Source of the DNA: Psychrobacillus sp. OK032
GTDB lineage: Bacteria; Bacillota; Bacilli; Bacillales_A; Planococcaceae
DNA length: 64,000 nt
Direction: 5' to 3'
Assembly (NCBI RefSeq): GCF_900111345.1
Contig: NZ_FOGY01000010.1
Location: 62,001-126,000 of the forward strand
Below are positions 26,053 through 34,073 of this stretch, piece after piece. The first letter of the stretch is position 1. The number at the start of each line of letters is the position of its first letter. The notes below the pieces were generated by a model that did not search any database, was not told the DNA's origin, and saw only the letters and a program-made list of their open reading frames with translations. The translations under genes and the position numbers were made by a program.

Positions 26053-27069
26053 TTAACTTAATTGTTTCTCTATTTCATTCAATATCTTGTAAGCACCACT
26101 AGAAATATTTGCACAAACTGCAAGTTGTATGTCCGTTTCCGGATAATAAGCTGAATGAAAGCATACCCCCGGATCATATCCCATTAGATGATACTTAAAA
26201 ATAGTATCATCTTTTTTCTTTATCCATACTCCGTAGCCATAAAAATCATCCGCTTGTTCCTGCACGTGAGGTGTCAATAACGTTTTCGTCAATGATTCAC
26301 TTAATAATACGTGATTCGTCAGAGCTTCCCAAAATTTTAGCATATCCCCCACTGTTACAAAAGCTCCCCCATCTGAACCACCTTGAATAGGAAGAGAGTA
26401 CATATTGGTTCTCCAAGTGCCATCTTCGTGATCTATATAACCAATTGCAGTTTTTCCAGGGAGAGAGTCTAATGCAAAATAACCTGAATCAGTCATCTCT
26501 GCTTTTTCAAAAATGTGTTTTTGTACATAATCCTTAAATTCGAGACCACTTACTTTCTCAATGATTAAACCAAGCACGATAAATCCAGCATTGTTGTAAT
26601 GGAATTTCTCGCCGGGACTAAATTTCATTTGAGCTTGTTGAAATAATGGTAAGAAATCGGAAAGACTTCTCATATGATACATAGGACTTTCTATCCATAG
26701 CTCCTCAAAGTCATCCATTATCTCTTCATCGAAATAATCAGGAATGCCTGAAGTATGAGTTAAAAGATGGTGGATAGTAATACTTTCATCGAAATTAGGA
26801 AAAGAGGAATCTAGGCATTCCTTTAATTTTGTATCGAAAGAAAGCTTACCTTCCTCTACAAGTTGGCTAATAGCAACGGCTGTAAATATTTTGCACCCGG
26901 ATGCAATCCCATAACGAGTTCTTATTTCATTTTCTACTTTATCCGCTCGATTAGCATAGCCATAACTACTTTTAGCAAGTATTTGTCTTCTTTGTTTTAT
27001 AAGGATGGATCCCGAAAAGTCAATTTCTTTTTGAATACGTTCAATATGCTCCCTTAAATCAGTTCCCAT
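26053..27069 (-). CDS. Beta-lactamase-family serine hydrolase (class C/esterase fold)
   Basis: A 338-residue serine hydrolase. SxxK is SGCK in GIASGCKIFTAVAISQLVEEG, the YxN motif is YNN in GEKFHYNNAGFIVLGLIIEKVSG, and HHLLTHTSGIPDY is the usual family block. There is no signal peptide, so it is probably a cytosolic esterase or peptidase and not a secreted beta-lactamase. The ATG at 27069 (GGGTGATACGA before it) is preferred to the GTG at 27078. It is monocistronic. The 256-nt space to the next gene (25797-26052) is AT-rich with nothing recognisable. Confidence 0.88.
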   Translation of the reverse strand: MGTDLREHIERIQKEIDFSGSILIKQRRQILAKSSYGYANRADKVENEIRTRYGIASGCKIFTAVAISQLVEEGKLSFDTKLKECLDSSFPNFDESITIHHLLTHTSGIPDYFDEEIMDDFEELWIESPMYHMRSLSDFLPLFQQAQMKFSPGEKFHYNNAGFIVLGLIIEKVSGLEFKDYVQKHIFEKAEMTDSGYFALDSLPGKTAIGYIDHEDGTWRTNMYSLPIQGGSDGGAFVTVGDMLKFWEALTNHVLLSESLTKTLLTPHVQEQADDFYGYGVWIKKKDDTIFKYHLMGYDPGVCFHSAYYPETDIQLAVCANISSGAYKILNEIEKQLS

Positions 27070-27218
27070 TCGTATCACCCGCTTTATAATTTTACAAAGA
27101 CTTTTCTTTTTCCATTGTACACTATTATGCTATCTCTTCCTGTTATGATGACTAGAATAAAAGCCAGCAGTATTCTACAATATACATACTAGAATGAACA
27201 GTAAAGGAGAATACAGAG

Positions 27219-28046
27219 ATGAGTGATTTAAACAGGGAGTTATATAACTTTATCATTGAAAACAAATCAAATATAACCGAGGAGTGGCTAGCAAGTAAGC
27301 TTTTGGACGATCCGTCTTATGCCACACCCGATACCGAAGGATTTCTGAAAGATGAGACCGCTTCCCTAATAGAGGCAATTTCTTCCGTATATATCCAAGA
27401 TAAAAAGGACTATCGAGCATATATTGAATATCGCGCATTTCAAGTGGCCGAGATGCGAGTGGAAGACTCTTTTCCACTTTATGAAAGTATTCATGGATTC
27501 AACAAAATCCGAAAAATATTTTGGAATTTTGTCGAAAGGTTCATCGAAGAAACAGAGGAACAGGTTACAGGAATTGAAGTGGCCATTTGGTCCGATTTGA
27601 TGAATACCGCTATAGATTATATAGTTGAGATTTTCGCTAAGCATCACTATGAATACTCACAAAAGATCCTCACTGCTAATCAAGCATTAATCACAGAACT
27701 TAGTAGCCCTGTCATTCCTATTAAAGAAGGTATTGGAGTGTTGCCACTCGTTGGTAATATTGATGACGAGAGAGCAAAAGTAATTTTTGAATCTACTTTA
27801 GCACAAAGTTCTGCCAAAAAACTAAAAACTATTTTCATTGATTTTTCGGCAGTTCCTGTACTAGATTCAATGGTTGCAAACCAAATTTACCAACTATTAG
27901 TAGCACTTAATCTTATCGGTGTCGAAGCGATTTATTCAGGTATTCGCCCAGAATTAGCACAATCTATTGTTTCACTCGAAATCGATTTTACAAGCATAAA
28001 AACGTATTCGAGTTTAATGCAAGCACTGAAGGAGAACCCTAACTAA
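27219..28046 (+). CDS. RsbR-family stressosome protein (STAS domain)
   Basis: A 275-residue RsbR paralogue: a helical non-haem-globin-like N-domain (1-150) and a C-terminal STAS domain starting at LSSPVIPIKEGIGVLPLVG. These proteins assemble with RsbS and RsbT in the stressosome, which gates sigma-B activation. At the positions equivalent to B. subtilis RsbRA T171 and T205 the protein has D183 (IDDERAK) and S217 (VLDSMVA), by alignment from memory. It stands alone with RBS AAAGGAG and its own terminator. Confidence 0.9.
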   Translation: MSDLNRELYNFIIENKSNITEEWLASKLLDDPSYATPDTEGFLKDETASLIEAISSVYIQDKKDYRAYIEYRAFQVAEMRVEDSFPLYESIHGFNKIRKIFWNFVERFIEETEEQVTGIEVAIWSDLMNTAIDYIVEIFAKHHYEYSQKILTANQALITELSSPVIPIKEGIGVLPLVGNIDDERAKVIFESTLAQSSAKKLKTIFIDFSAVPVLDSMVANQIYQLLVALNLIGVEAIYSGIRPELAQSIVSLEIDFTSIKTYSSLMQALKENPN

Positions 28047-28047
28047 G

Positions 28048-28096
28048 AAAAGTGACTAAGTAACCCTTTCAGAAGGTAACTTAGTCACTTTTTTTA
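28048..28096. terminator. Bidirectional terminator
   Basis: AAAAGTGACTAAGT pairs with ACTTAGTCACTTTT with a run of seven Ts on the plus strand and As on the 5' side; it separates convergent genes. Confidence 0.9.
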
Positions 28097-28098
28097 TG

Positions 28099-28746
28099 TT
28101 ATCCTACTTTTCCATCTTCCGATACATTTATCGTTTGGCCATCTGTGAGTTCTATCTCAATAGGTGATGTTATACTCATTTTTTTCGAAAAGTACCATCT
28201 CCTGTTAGGAGGAACTAATAAAATAAATGTATCATTACTTCCTAGAAAGTTAAGCTCATTTCCCTCTATACCCACATGGCCTGAAACATGTACACCAATG
28301 TCTTGTATTTGCTCTCCTACTTCTTGGACAAAAGGTGTAGTTATACTAACTTCACTCAGGTTCAAAAGTGAGTCGATACTGAAATCACTCCATTTATCTA
28401 CATTACGTCTTGCAATTAGTTCAACGATATTGCCTGCCGGATCTTCAAAGTAAAATGCATCTGCATCAAAACGAGAATAGTAAATTTCATCTACTGCATC
28501 TTCCCTATTTAGCGTGACTCTTTCTTTTGCCCAATGTTTTGCAAGTGTAAACTGATTTCCAGGAATATTAATAGCGAAGTGGTATAAACTTGTTTTCGTT
28601 GACTGCTGAAAAGTTAATGTGGACGTACCGATAGATAATTTGAAATACTCATTGCCTGATTCAAGAATAGTAAACCCTAATACATTTACATAGAAGCCCT
28701 TAAGTTGTTTTAGGTTATCTGTATATAACTTTACTGCCTGAAACAT
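28099..28746 (-). CDS. VOC-family (glyoxalase/dioxygenase-like) protein
   Basis: A 215-residue protein with one clear VOC module (VKLYTDNLKQLKGFYVNVLGF ... LYHFAINIPG ... DADAFYFEDPAGNIVELIARR) carrying the H and E metal ligands, then a second, more degenerate half (LSEVSITTPFV ... GVHVSGHVGIEGNELNFLGS). This two-module layout resembles CatE-type ring-cleavage dioxygenases. Substrate unknown. It lies 12 nt after an ASCH-domain gene, probably in one operon. Confidence 0.85.
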   Translation of the reverse strand: MFQAVKLYTDNLKQLKGFYVNVLGFTILESGNEYFKLSIGTSTLTFQQSTKTSLYHFAINIPGNQFTLAKHWAKERVTLNREDAVDEIYYSRFDADAFYFEDPAGNIVELIARRNVDKWSDFSIDSLLNLSEVSITTPFVQEVGEQIQDIGVHVSGHVGIEGNELNFLGSNDTFILLVPPNRRWYFSKKMSITSPIEIELTDGQTINVSEDGKVG

Positions 28747-28758
28747 TTTTTCACCCCA

Positions 28759-29202
28759 TTATTTGACGTCAATCAATTCAAAACGCTCACAAACTAAAAG
28801 CATATCCTCGGAAAACGCTAATCCTACTTCTTTCAGTTCATTAGTAAAAAATTCAATATGCACATCTCTCCAATACTTGTAGGTACGATCTCCTTCCCCT
28901 TCTGCATATGCAAAATCAACCGGCACCTCATTCATAGGCATTATGGTTACTTCAGAAGTTCGAATAATACAAACAGGTTCTTCTTTGCTATTTAATACAA
29001 TACTATAGTCATCTACTTTCGGAAGAGCCTCATTTTCTATTTCATATAATATATGCCCAGAACATGTTGCTGATTTCACTCCATTTATAACAAGTTGGGC
29101 CAATTCGTCTGGACTTCCTCCAAATTGCCATGCACTAACTGATTCGGGCTTGTTTTTCCCTTCCCAAAATGTATTCCAATAATTATGCGCTCGTTCATTC
29201 AT
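28759..29202 (-). CDS. ASCH-domain protein
   Basis: A 147-residue protein with the ASCH pattern: W(Q)FGGSPDELAQLVINGVKSATCS near residue 25, then PKVDDYSIVLNSKEEPVCIIRTSEVTIMPMNEV and the final acidic YAEGEGDRTYKYWRDVHIEFF. ASCH domains bind RNA or act as amidohydrolases of modified nucleosides (YqfB type); which applies here is unknown. It is first in a two-gene minus-strand unit. Confidence 0.88.
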   Translation of the reverse strand: MNERAHNYWNTFWEGKNKPESVSAWQFGGSPDELAQLVINGVKSATCSGHILYEIENEALPKVDDYSIVLNSKEEPVCIIRTSEVTIMPMNEVPVDFAYAEGEGDRTYKYWRDVHIEFFTNELKEVGLAFSEDMLLVCERFELIDVK

Positions 29203-29267
29203 TATGAGTTCCTCAATTCTTCTTCCCTATATACTATCAGTATATTAAAGCAATTGAACAAATACTA

Positions 29268-29328
29268 TTGCAAAACTATTCAATTCATCATATGATAATT
29301 ACATCAACATATTCAAATATTTGAATAT
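29268..29328 (+). promoter_or_regulatory. arsR-sulP promoter with palindromic operator
   Basis: TTGCAA (29268-29273), 17-nt spacer, TATGAT (29291-29296) are followed at about +7 by a perfect 20-bp palindrome ATATTCAAATATTTGAATAT (29309-29328). Palindromes of this kind (ATA/TTCAAATAT.. core) are typical ArsR-family operators, so autorepression of the downstream regulator is inferred. Confidence 0.86.
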
Positions 29329-29349
29329 GTATTAAATAGGAGCGTTTTT

Positions 29350-29676
29350 ATGTGGAGTGATTTACAACAATTTAAAGCTGATTTCTTCAAAGCCCTTTCC
29401 CATCCTTTGCGAATTCGGATTTTAGAAATTCTTTCGACCGGAGAAAAAAGTGTCAATGAAATACAAGAGATTATAGGAAGTTCAGGTTCTACTATTTCTC
29501 AACAATTAAGTGTACTTCGGGCAAAAAACATTGTCATTGGTACGAAAGATGGAAAACGGGTTGTCTATTCATTACGGGACCCAGCAATTGTAGACCTGTT
29601 AAACGTAGCGAAGGAACTTTTCAACAACCATCTAATCGACACGTTATCGATGTATGAAGAATTAGAAGAGGGTTAA
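29350..29676 (+). CDS. ArsR-family regulator of the SulP transporter
   Basis: A 108-residue winged-helix protein: DFFKALSHPLRIRILEILSTGEKSVNEIQEIIGSSGSTISQQLSVLRAKNIVIGTKDGKRVVYSL. No cysteines occur anywhere in the sequence, so metal or persulfide sensing through thiols is excluded; histidine-based sensing at the C-terminus remains possible. It starts 22 nt after the palindromic operator and is 27 nt upstream of a SulP gene, forming an operon. Confidence 0.9.
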   Translation: MWSDLQQFKADFFKALSHPLRIRILEILSTGEKSVNEIQEIIGSSGSTISQQLSVLRAKNIVIGTKDGKRVVYSLRDPAIVDLLNVAKELFNNHLIDTLSMYEELEEG

Positions 29677-29703
29677 AAATAGTGAGAAAAAGAAGGGGTA
29701 AAT

Positions 29704-31311
29704 GTGAAAGGACCATTTCAGTTGAATAAAGGGAATTATTCCTTACATCATCTTCAGAAAGATTTACTTTCCGGACTGATCGTCGGTGTCATTGCTATTC
29801 CATTAGCAATGGCTTTTGCTATTGCATCTGGAGTCAAACCGGAATATGGGATTTATACAACGATTATTGCAGGTATTATTATTTCTGTATTCGGTGGTTC
29901 TAAGTTTCAAATTGGGGGTCCGACTGGAGCTTTTGTACCAATATTGCTTGGTATTGTTATTGCTTATGGGTACGAAGATCTTCTGCTTGCCGGATTGTTA
30001 GCTGGAATAATACTAGTCATCATGGGGATATTTAAAATTGGATCGCTTATTAAGTTTATCCCACGACCCGTTACGATTGGGTTCACATCAGGTATCGCTA
30101 TTATTATTTTTACTGGACAAATTGCAAACTTTTTTGGACTAGAAGGCATAACAAAGCATGAAAGCTTTATTGCGAATATGCGGGAAATTGTGATTCATTT
30201 TCATACAGTCAATATATATAGCATTATCATTAGCATTATTTGTTTCTTTTTCATACTAGCCACACCAAAAGTGTTACCGAAAGTTCCTAGCCCAATTATT
30301 GGTCTTTTGTTTTCTACATTGATCGGATATTTCTTTTTTACGGACCAGATAGCGACAATTGGTTCTGCATATGGAGGTATTCCGAATTCTCTTCCAGCAT
30401 TTCATCTTCCTGAGTTAAGCTTGGAAAGAATACAACGATTAATCGTCCCTGCCTTTGCAATTGCAGTGCTTGGGGGGATAGAATCACTATTGTCTGCAGT
30501 TGTTGCCGATACAATAACTGGTACAAAACATAATAGTAATAAAGAATTAATCGGACAAGGAATTGCTAATATTGTCGCCCCACTTTTCGGGGGAATTCCT
30601 GCTACTGGAGCAATTGCTAGAACTGCTACCAATATTAAATCGGGTGCTGCCTCTAGAATGTCTGGGGTTTTTCATGGATTAATCGTTTTAGTGACTTTAT
30701 TACTTTTTGCCCCACTTGCATCGCAAATTCCACTTGCCAGTATGGCACCAGTGCTCATGATGGTTGCTTGGAATATGAGCGAACGGAGAGCATTTAGTCG
30801 AGTATTGAAACTAAAAAATGGAGAGTCCCTTGTTCTATTAACAACTTTTTTCTTTACCGTCTTCACCAGCATTACAACAGCTGTTTTAGTTGGTTTAGCG
30901 TTATCTATCTTGTTATTTATTCAAAAAATGACAAACGTCCAAATAGTTACGAAAGTATTACCAGAACATGATTGCTCACAAATTGAGATGCTTGCGATTA
31001 ATGGTCCCTTATTTTTCGGGAACGCCGAACTGTTCGAACAACGAGTAATCGAAACGATTCAACCAGAGGCGGCCGTACTTATACTACGTATGAAAAGCGT
31101 TCCTTTCATCGATATTACTGCAGAGGAAAATTTACTAAATGTGATAAAATCCATTCAAAAAAATAACGGGATACTACTTGTCGCAGAAGCATCACCAAAG
31201 CTTATAAAAGGATTAAAACGAGGAAGCATCTACGAAAAAATTGGTTCCAATCATTTTTTTGCACATATAGATGATGCAATAGAATATGCTTTGCAAATGA
31301 TTGACCACTAA
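29704..31311 (+). CDS. SulP-family anion transporter with STAS domain
   Basis: A 535-residue SLC26/SulP carrier: an N-terminal transport domain of about 12-14 helices (LSGLIVGVIAIPLAMAFAIASGV, GGSKFQIGGPTGAFVP, FGGIPATGAIARTATN) and a C-terminal STAS domain (INGPLFFGNAELFEQ ... PFIDITAEENL). SulP proteins carry sulfate, bicarbonate or other anions; the ion is not determined here. The start is GTG behind AGAAGGGG. It is co-transcribed with an ArsR regulator and has its own terminator. Confidence 0.93.
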   Translation: MKGPFQLNKGNYSLHHLQKDLLSGLIVGVIAIPLAMAFAIASGVKPEYGIYTTIIAGIIISVFGGSKFQIGGPTGAFVPILLGIVIAYGYEDLLLAGLLAGIILVIMGIFKIGSLIKFIPRPVTIGFTSGIAIIIFTGQIANFFGLEGITKHESFIANMREIVIHFHTVNIYSIIISIICFFFILATPKVLPKVPSPIIGLLFSTLIGYFFFTDQIATIGSAYGGIPNSLPAFHLPELSLERIQRLIVPAFAIAVLGGIESLLSAVVADTITGTKHNSNKELIGQGIANIVAPLFGGIPATGAIARTATNIKSGAASRMSGVFHGLIVLVTLLLFAPLASQIPLASMAPVLMMVAWNMSERRAFSRVLKLKNGESLVLLTTFFFTVFTSITTAVLVGLALSILLFIQKMTNVQIVTKVLPEHDCSQIEMLAINGPLFFGNAELFEQRVIETIQPEAAVLILRMKSVPFIDITAEENLLNVIKSIQKNNGILLVAEASPKLIKGLKRGSIYEKIGSNHFFAHIDDAIEYALQMIDH

Positions 31312-31356
31312 ATTGAGTAGGGTCTTAAGTATTTCGCAAAACGTTATCTAGCCCCG

Positions 31357-31389
31357 AAAAGACCGCCTAAAAACGCGGTCTTTTCTTTT
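31357..31389 (+). terminator. Terminator of the arsR-sulP operon
   Basis: AAAAGACCGC pairs with GCGGTCTTTT (loop CTAAAAAC) and is followed by TTCTTTTTC. Confidence 0.9.
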
Positions 31390-31425
31390 TCATGATATAT
31401 TTTAGATAGAGGAGTGGAATTGCAC

Positions 31426-32598
31426 ATGACCAAAAAGCTATATTATGAAAATCCATATATACAAACGTTTTCCGCACGAGTCATCAAACAGGACCAGGAT
31501 TACGTCGTTCTTTCAGAAACTGCATTCTACCCTACTGGTGGTGGACAACCACATGATACTGGTACATTAAACGGGATTGATGTGACGAATGTAGAAACAG
31601 TTGACAGGGAAATAAGACATTATCTTGCACAATCACTGCCAGAAAATACAGAAGTAGTAGAAGGCAATATTGACTGGGAAAGACGACTTGACCATATGCA
31701 GCAACACGCTGGACAACATATTCTATCCGCTGCTTTTGAAAGCTTATTTGGGTTCCAAACAATTAGCTTTCACTTAGGTAAAGAAAGCGCAACAATCGAC
31801 TTAGACACGACTGCCGTAACTCCGGAGCAATTAAGAGAAACAGAAAAATTCGCCAATCAAATCATCTTGGAAAATCGATCAATCGACACGATATGGGTCA
31901 CGTTAGAAGAGCTTGCCCAGTACAAATTACGTAAAGCAACTACTTTAAAAGAAGATATTCGACTCGTCATTATTCCAGATTTCGACTACAACGCATGTGG
32001 TGGTACACATCCAAAAGAAACAGGACAAGTTAGACTCATTAAAATACTACAAATAGAAAAACAAAAAAGACAGATCCGAGTAGAATTTATATGTGGAGAA
32101 AGAGTCCTTACCCATCTACATCGTAAACAAGAAGTTTTATTCAATTTAATAAGCATACTTAACGCGCCGGAAGAAAAGCTCGTAGATGCAGCAAAGACAG
32201 TGCTAGAAAACGGAAAATCATCGGAAAAACAGATAGCCAATTTGAAAGACTCACTCATACATTACGAAGCAAAAGAATTATTATCGAATGCAGAGAAACA
32301 CGTCGTCACCGCCACTTTTCAGAGCCGCTCGATTCAAGAGTTGCAGAAATTAGCAAAAACAGTAGTAGGCGGGTCACCTGAAACAATTTGCATACTTGTT
32401 TCGGAAAATGAGCACAAACTACAAATCGTAGCTGCAAAAGGCGACATAGTGGAACGAAGCATGAAAGAATTAGTTACAAATGTTCTTCCTTACATAAATG
32501 GAAAAGGAGGAGGCAATGAAAAAATGGCACAGGGAGGAGGAGAAAACACATTATCTAGTGAACGATTAATAGAAAAAGCACTTTTTTATATTCGATAA
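31426..32598 (+). CDS. Alanyl-tRNA editing protein AlaX-L
   Basis: A 390-residue free-standing tRNA-editing protein. The N-terminal part has TAFYPTGGGQPHDTGTL, the HxxxH zinc motif in HMQQHAGQH (H94, H98) and the NACGGTHP block (second Zn pair). The C-terminal ~150 residues form a DHHA1-like domain ending in GGGNEKMAQGGG. AlaX hydrolyses Ser or Gly mischarged onto tRNA-Ala. The ATG at 31426 is taken; a GTG at 31414 overlaps its RBS AGAGGAG. Confidence 0.93.
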   Translation: MTKKLYYENPYIQTFSARVIKQDQDYVVLSETAFYPTGGGQPHDTGTLNGIDVTNVETVDREIRHYLAQSLPENTEVVEGNIDWERRLDHMQQHAGQHILSAAFESLFGFQTISFHLGKESATIDLDTTAVTPEQLRETEKFANQIILENRSIDTIWVTLEELAQYKLRKATTLKEDIRLVIIPDFDYNACGGTHPKETGQVRLIKILQIEKQKRQIRVEFICGERVLTHLHRKQEVLFNLISILNAPEEKLVDAAKTVLENGKSSEKQIANLKDSLIHYEAKELLSNAEKHVVTATFQSRSIQELQKLAKTVVGGSPETICILVSENEHKLQIVAAKGDIVERSMKELVTNVLPYINGKGGGNEKMAQGGGENTLSSERLIEKALFYIR

Positions 32599-32616
32599 GG
32601 TAAATCACCGTTCCAT

Positions 32617-32669
32617 AAAAATCCTCCCTCCATATACTAACTTGACAATGTAAGGAAAGGAGGATTTTT
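32617..32669 (+). promoter_or_regulatory. Hairpin sequestering the coat-gene RBS, with a sigma-K-like -10
   Basis: AAAAATCCTCC (32617-32627) pairs perfectly with GGAGGATTTTT (32659-32669), and the GGAGG is the ribosome binding site of the next gene. It could end the alaX message and also mask the RBS on read-through RNA. CATATACTA (32631-32639) in the loop fits the sigma-K -10 consensus CATAnnnTA, so transcripts starting downstream of it would lack the 5' arm and be translatable. Confidence 0.6.
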
Positions 32670-32671
32670 AC

Positions 32672-33178
32672 TTGAACAATCAATTTCCATTTCCACAAGA
32701 ACAACACGAGTTTCAACCCGGCGGTCAAAATTTCCCGGGGAGTAGTAGGATGCCAATGATGCCACCAATTGATCAGTTCCCTGGTCGTTCCCCTGGACAA
32801 TTTCCGGGTCAATTTCCGGGGCAGTTTCCTGGGCAATTTCCTGGGCAATTCCCGGGTCAGCAAGGGCCACCATCTCCCCCTAGTTTTCCATCACAAGGGC
32901 AGCAGCATAATCCTGAAGGAAATCCACCAACAAGCCCACCGCCGTCATTTACCCCCCAACGTCAGCAACAGTCTGTAGGGACTTTTGCGGTTGATCCGGG
33001 TTCTATAAGAGGGTGTTTATTCCGAAATACGTACATCTGGCTTGTAAACGGAAGTTCTTTCTGGTTTTTTCCAACCTTTGTTGGTAGAAGATCTGTTGCC
33101 GGGTTTAGATGGACTGGACGTATGTGGACATATTATGGAACAGATTTAAATAGAATTTCATCTTTCCAATGTTTCTAA
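32672..33178 (+). CDS. QFPG-repeat spore coat-like protein
   Basis: A 168-residue protein in two parts. Residues ~1-100 are low-complexity (Q, P, F, G) including five tandem GQFP repeats encoded by exact 12-nt units; residues ~105-168 form a compact aromatic domain (GCLFRNTYIWLVNGSSFWFFPTF, RRSVAGFRW, YYGTDLNRISSFQCF) that is a recurring C-terminal module of Bacillales proteins. Composition and a sigma-K-like box upstream suggest a spore-coat role; this is inference. It starts with TTG, RBS GGAGG 8 nt before. Confidence 0.78.
   Translation: MNNQFPFPQEQHEFQPGGQNFPGSSRMPMMPPIDQFPGRSPGQFPGQFPGQFPGQFPGQFPGQQGPPSPPSFPSQGQQHNPEGNPPTSPPPSFTPQRQQQSVGTFAVDPGSIRGCLFRNTYIWLVNGSSFWFFPTFVGRRSVAGFRWTGRMWTYYGTDLNRISSFQCF
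32795..32854 (+). repeat. Five tandem 12-nt repeats coding GQFP
   Basis: Five consecutive 12-nt units (GGACAATTTCCG-like, each coding G-Q-F-P) lie inside the coat-like gene. Codons vary at third positions, so the array is old enough to have diverged, but unit number can change without a frameshift. Confidence 0.85.
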
Positions 33179-33184
33179 ACAAAA

Positions 33185-33227
33185 GCGCATAAAAATCCGA
33201 GCAATTATGCTCGGTTTTTTTATGCGC
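33185..33227. terminator. Bidirectional terminator
   Basis: GCGCATAAAAA-tCCGAGCA pairs with TGCTCGG-TTTTTTTATGCGC, giving U tracts on both strands between two convergent genes. Confidence 0.9.
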
Positions 33228-33498
33228 GATTTCGGTAAGCCATAAGAGAAGTTTTAATAGAAGAATAAGATCCAATGGCAGCTCCACTATAAAAAAGGCC
33301 CATAAAAATTCCTGCCGACAAATTATGTGGATGGCTTATAAAAATGGAAATGATAAGTCCAATAGACGTGGCGATAGTGGAAATATATTGCGGACGAATA
33401 GGTAACGTTATTTTTAAAATTTCAGTTAAAACGATGATAACTGGTACCGCCCAAAGGGCGTCCCAAATATTTGTTTGTATTGTAGGAAATTCTGTCAT
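33220..33498 (-). CDS. Small three-helix membrane protein (holin-like)
   Basis: From the ATG at 33498 a 92-residue protein with three hydrophobic segments (ALWAVPVIIVLTEIL, ISTIATSIGLIISIFI, LSAGIFMGLFYSGAAIGSY) and a short basic tail (MAYRNRA). AAGGAGA lies 9 nt upstream. A longer reading from a TTG at 33558 also has an RBS (AAAGGGAG), giving 112 residues. The layout resembles small phage holins or chromosomal holin-like proteins, but no lysin gene is near, so the function is open. Confidence 0.7.
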   Translation of the reverse strand: MTEFPTIQTNIWDALWAVPVIIVLTEILKITLPIRPQYISTIATSIGLIISIFISHPHNLSAGIFMGLFYSGAAIGSYSSIKTSLMAYRNRA

Positions 33499-33581
33499 AT
33501 AATCCTGTCTCCTTAAGTTCACATTTCTAATTAGTTTGGACAAGTATTCCTCATTCAATTCAACTCCCTTTTTTACTTAAC

Positions 33582-33610
33582 TTTACAGAGCGCTTAAATA
33601 GTAGTAAAAT
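33582..33610 (+). promoter_or_regulatory. Putative promoter of the marR-MFS operon
   Basis: TTTACA (33582-33587), 17-nt spacer, TAAAAT (33605-33610), 55 nt upstream of the regulator. Confidence 0.65.
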
Positions 33611-33665
33611 AGTTTAGCTAGGTAAATATATTTCTTTAACACATTAAAAAGGAGTCTTTTAATCG

Positions 33666-34061
33666 ATGAACCCACTTTTTCATGAACTTTTTCAGAAATC
33701 ACGCTTTTTAACAAATGAAATAAATCTTACTTTAAAAAAACACAATTTGTACGCTTCCCAATGGACAGTTCTCTTCTGTATTCAAAAACACGGAGAGATG
33801 TCGTTGACACAAATTTGGAAGTATTTAAACGTTGAAGCGCCAACAATCACTCGTACAGTTTATCGTTTAGTTGAGCTTGGATGGATTGACATTCGTCCTG
33901 GAAAAGATCGTCGTGAGAAAATTGTCAGTTTATCAGAAAAGGCTTCTCAAGACTTCTCCACCATAAAAGAATCTATCCTAGAATTTGAAGATAGAATGGT
34001 CGAAAGTCTCACAAAGGAAGAAGAAACAATATTAATCGAGCTTTTACGCAAAATTAAGTAA
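33666..34061 (+). CDS. MarR-family regulator
   Basis: A 131-residue winged-helix protein: LTLKKHNLYASQWTVLFCIQKHGEMSLTQIWKYLNVEAPTITRTVYRLVELGWIDIRPGKDRREKIVSL is a full MarR HTH and wing (D-R-R). It is 12 nt upstream of an MFS exporter, the usual arrangement in which the regulator controls the exporter and responds to its substrate. RBS AAAGGAG. Confidence 0.92.
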   Translation: MNPLFHELFQKSRFLTNEINLTLKKHNLYASQWTVLFCIQKHGEMSLTQIWKYLNVEAPTITRTVYRLVELGWIDIRPGKDRREKIVSLSEKASQDFSTIKESILEFEDRMVESLTKEEETILIELLRKIK

Positions 34062-34073
34062 GGAGTAATACAT

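Noticed and set aside
32637-32873. Antisense frames with proline/glutamine repeats opposite the coat-like gene
   Set aside because: They mirror the tandem GQFP repeats of the sense gene and lack RBSs.
33220-33558. Phage remnant because of the holin-like protein
   Set aside because: A single small membrane protein with no endolysin, integrase or structural gene nearby.
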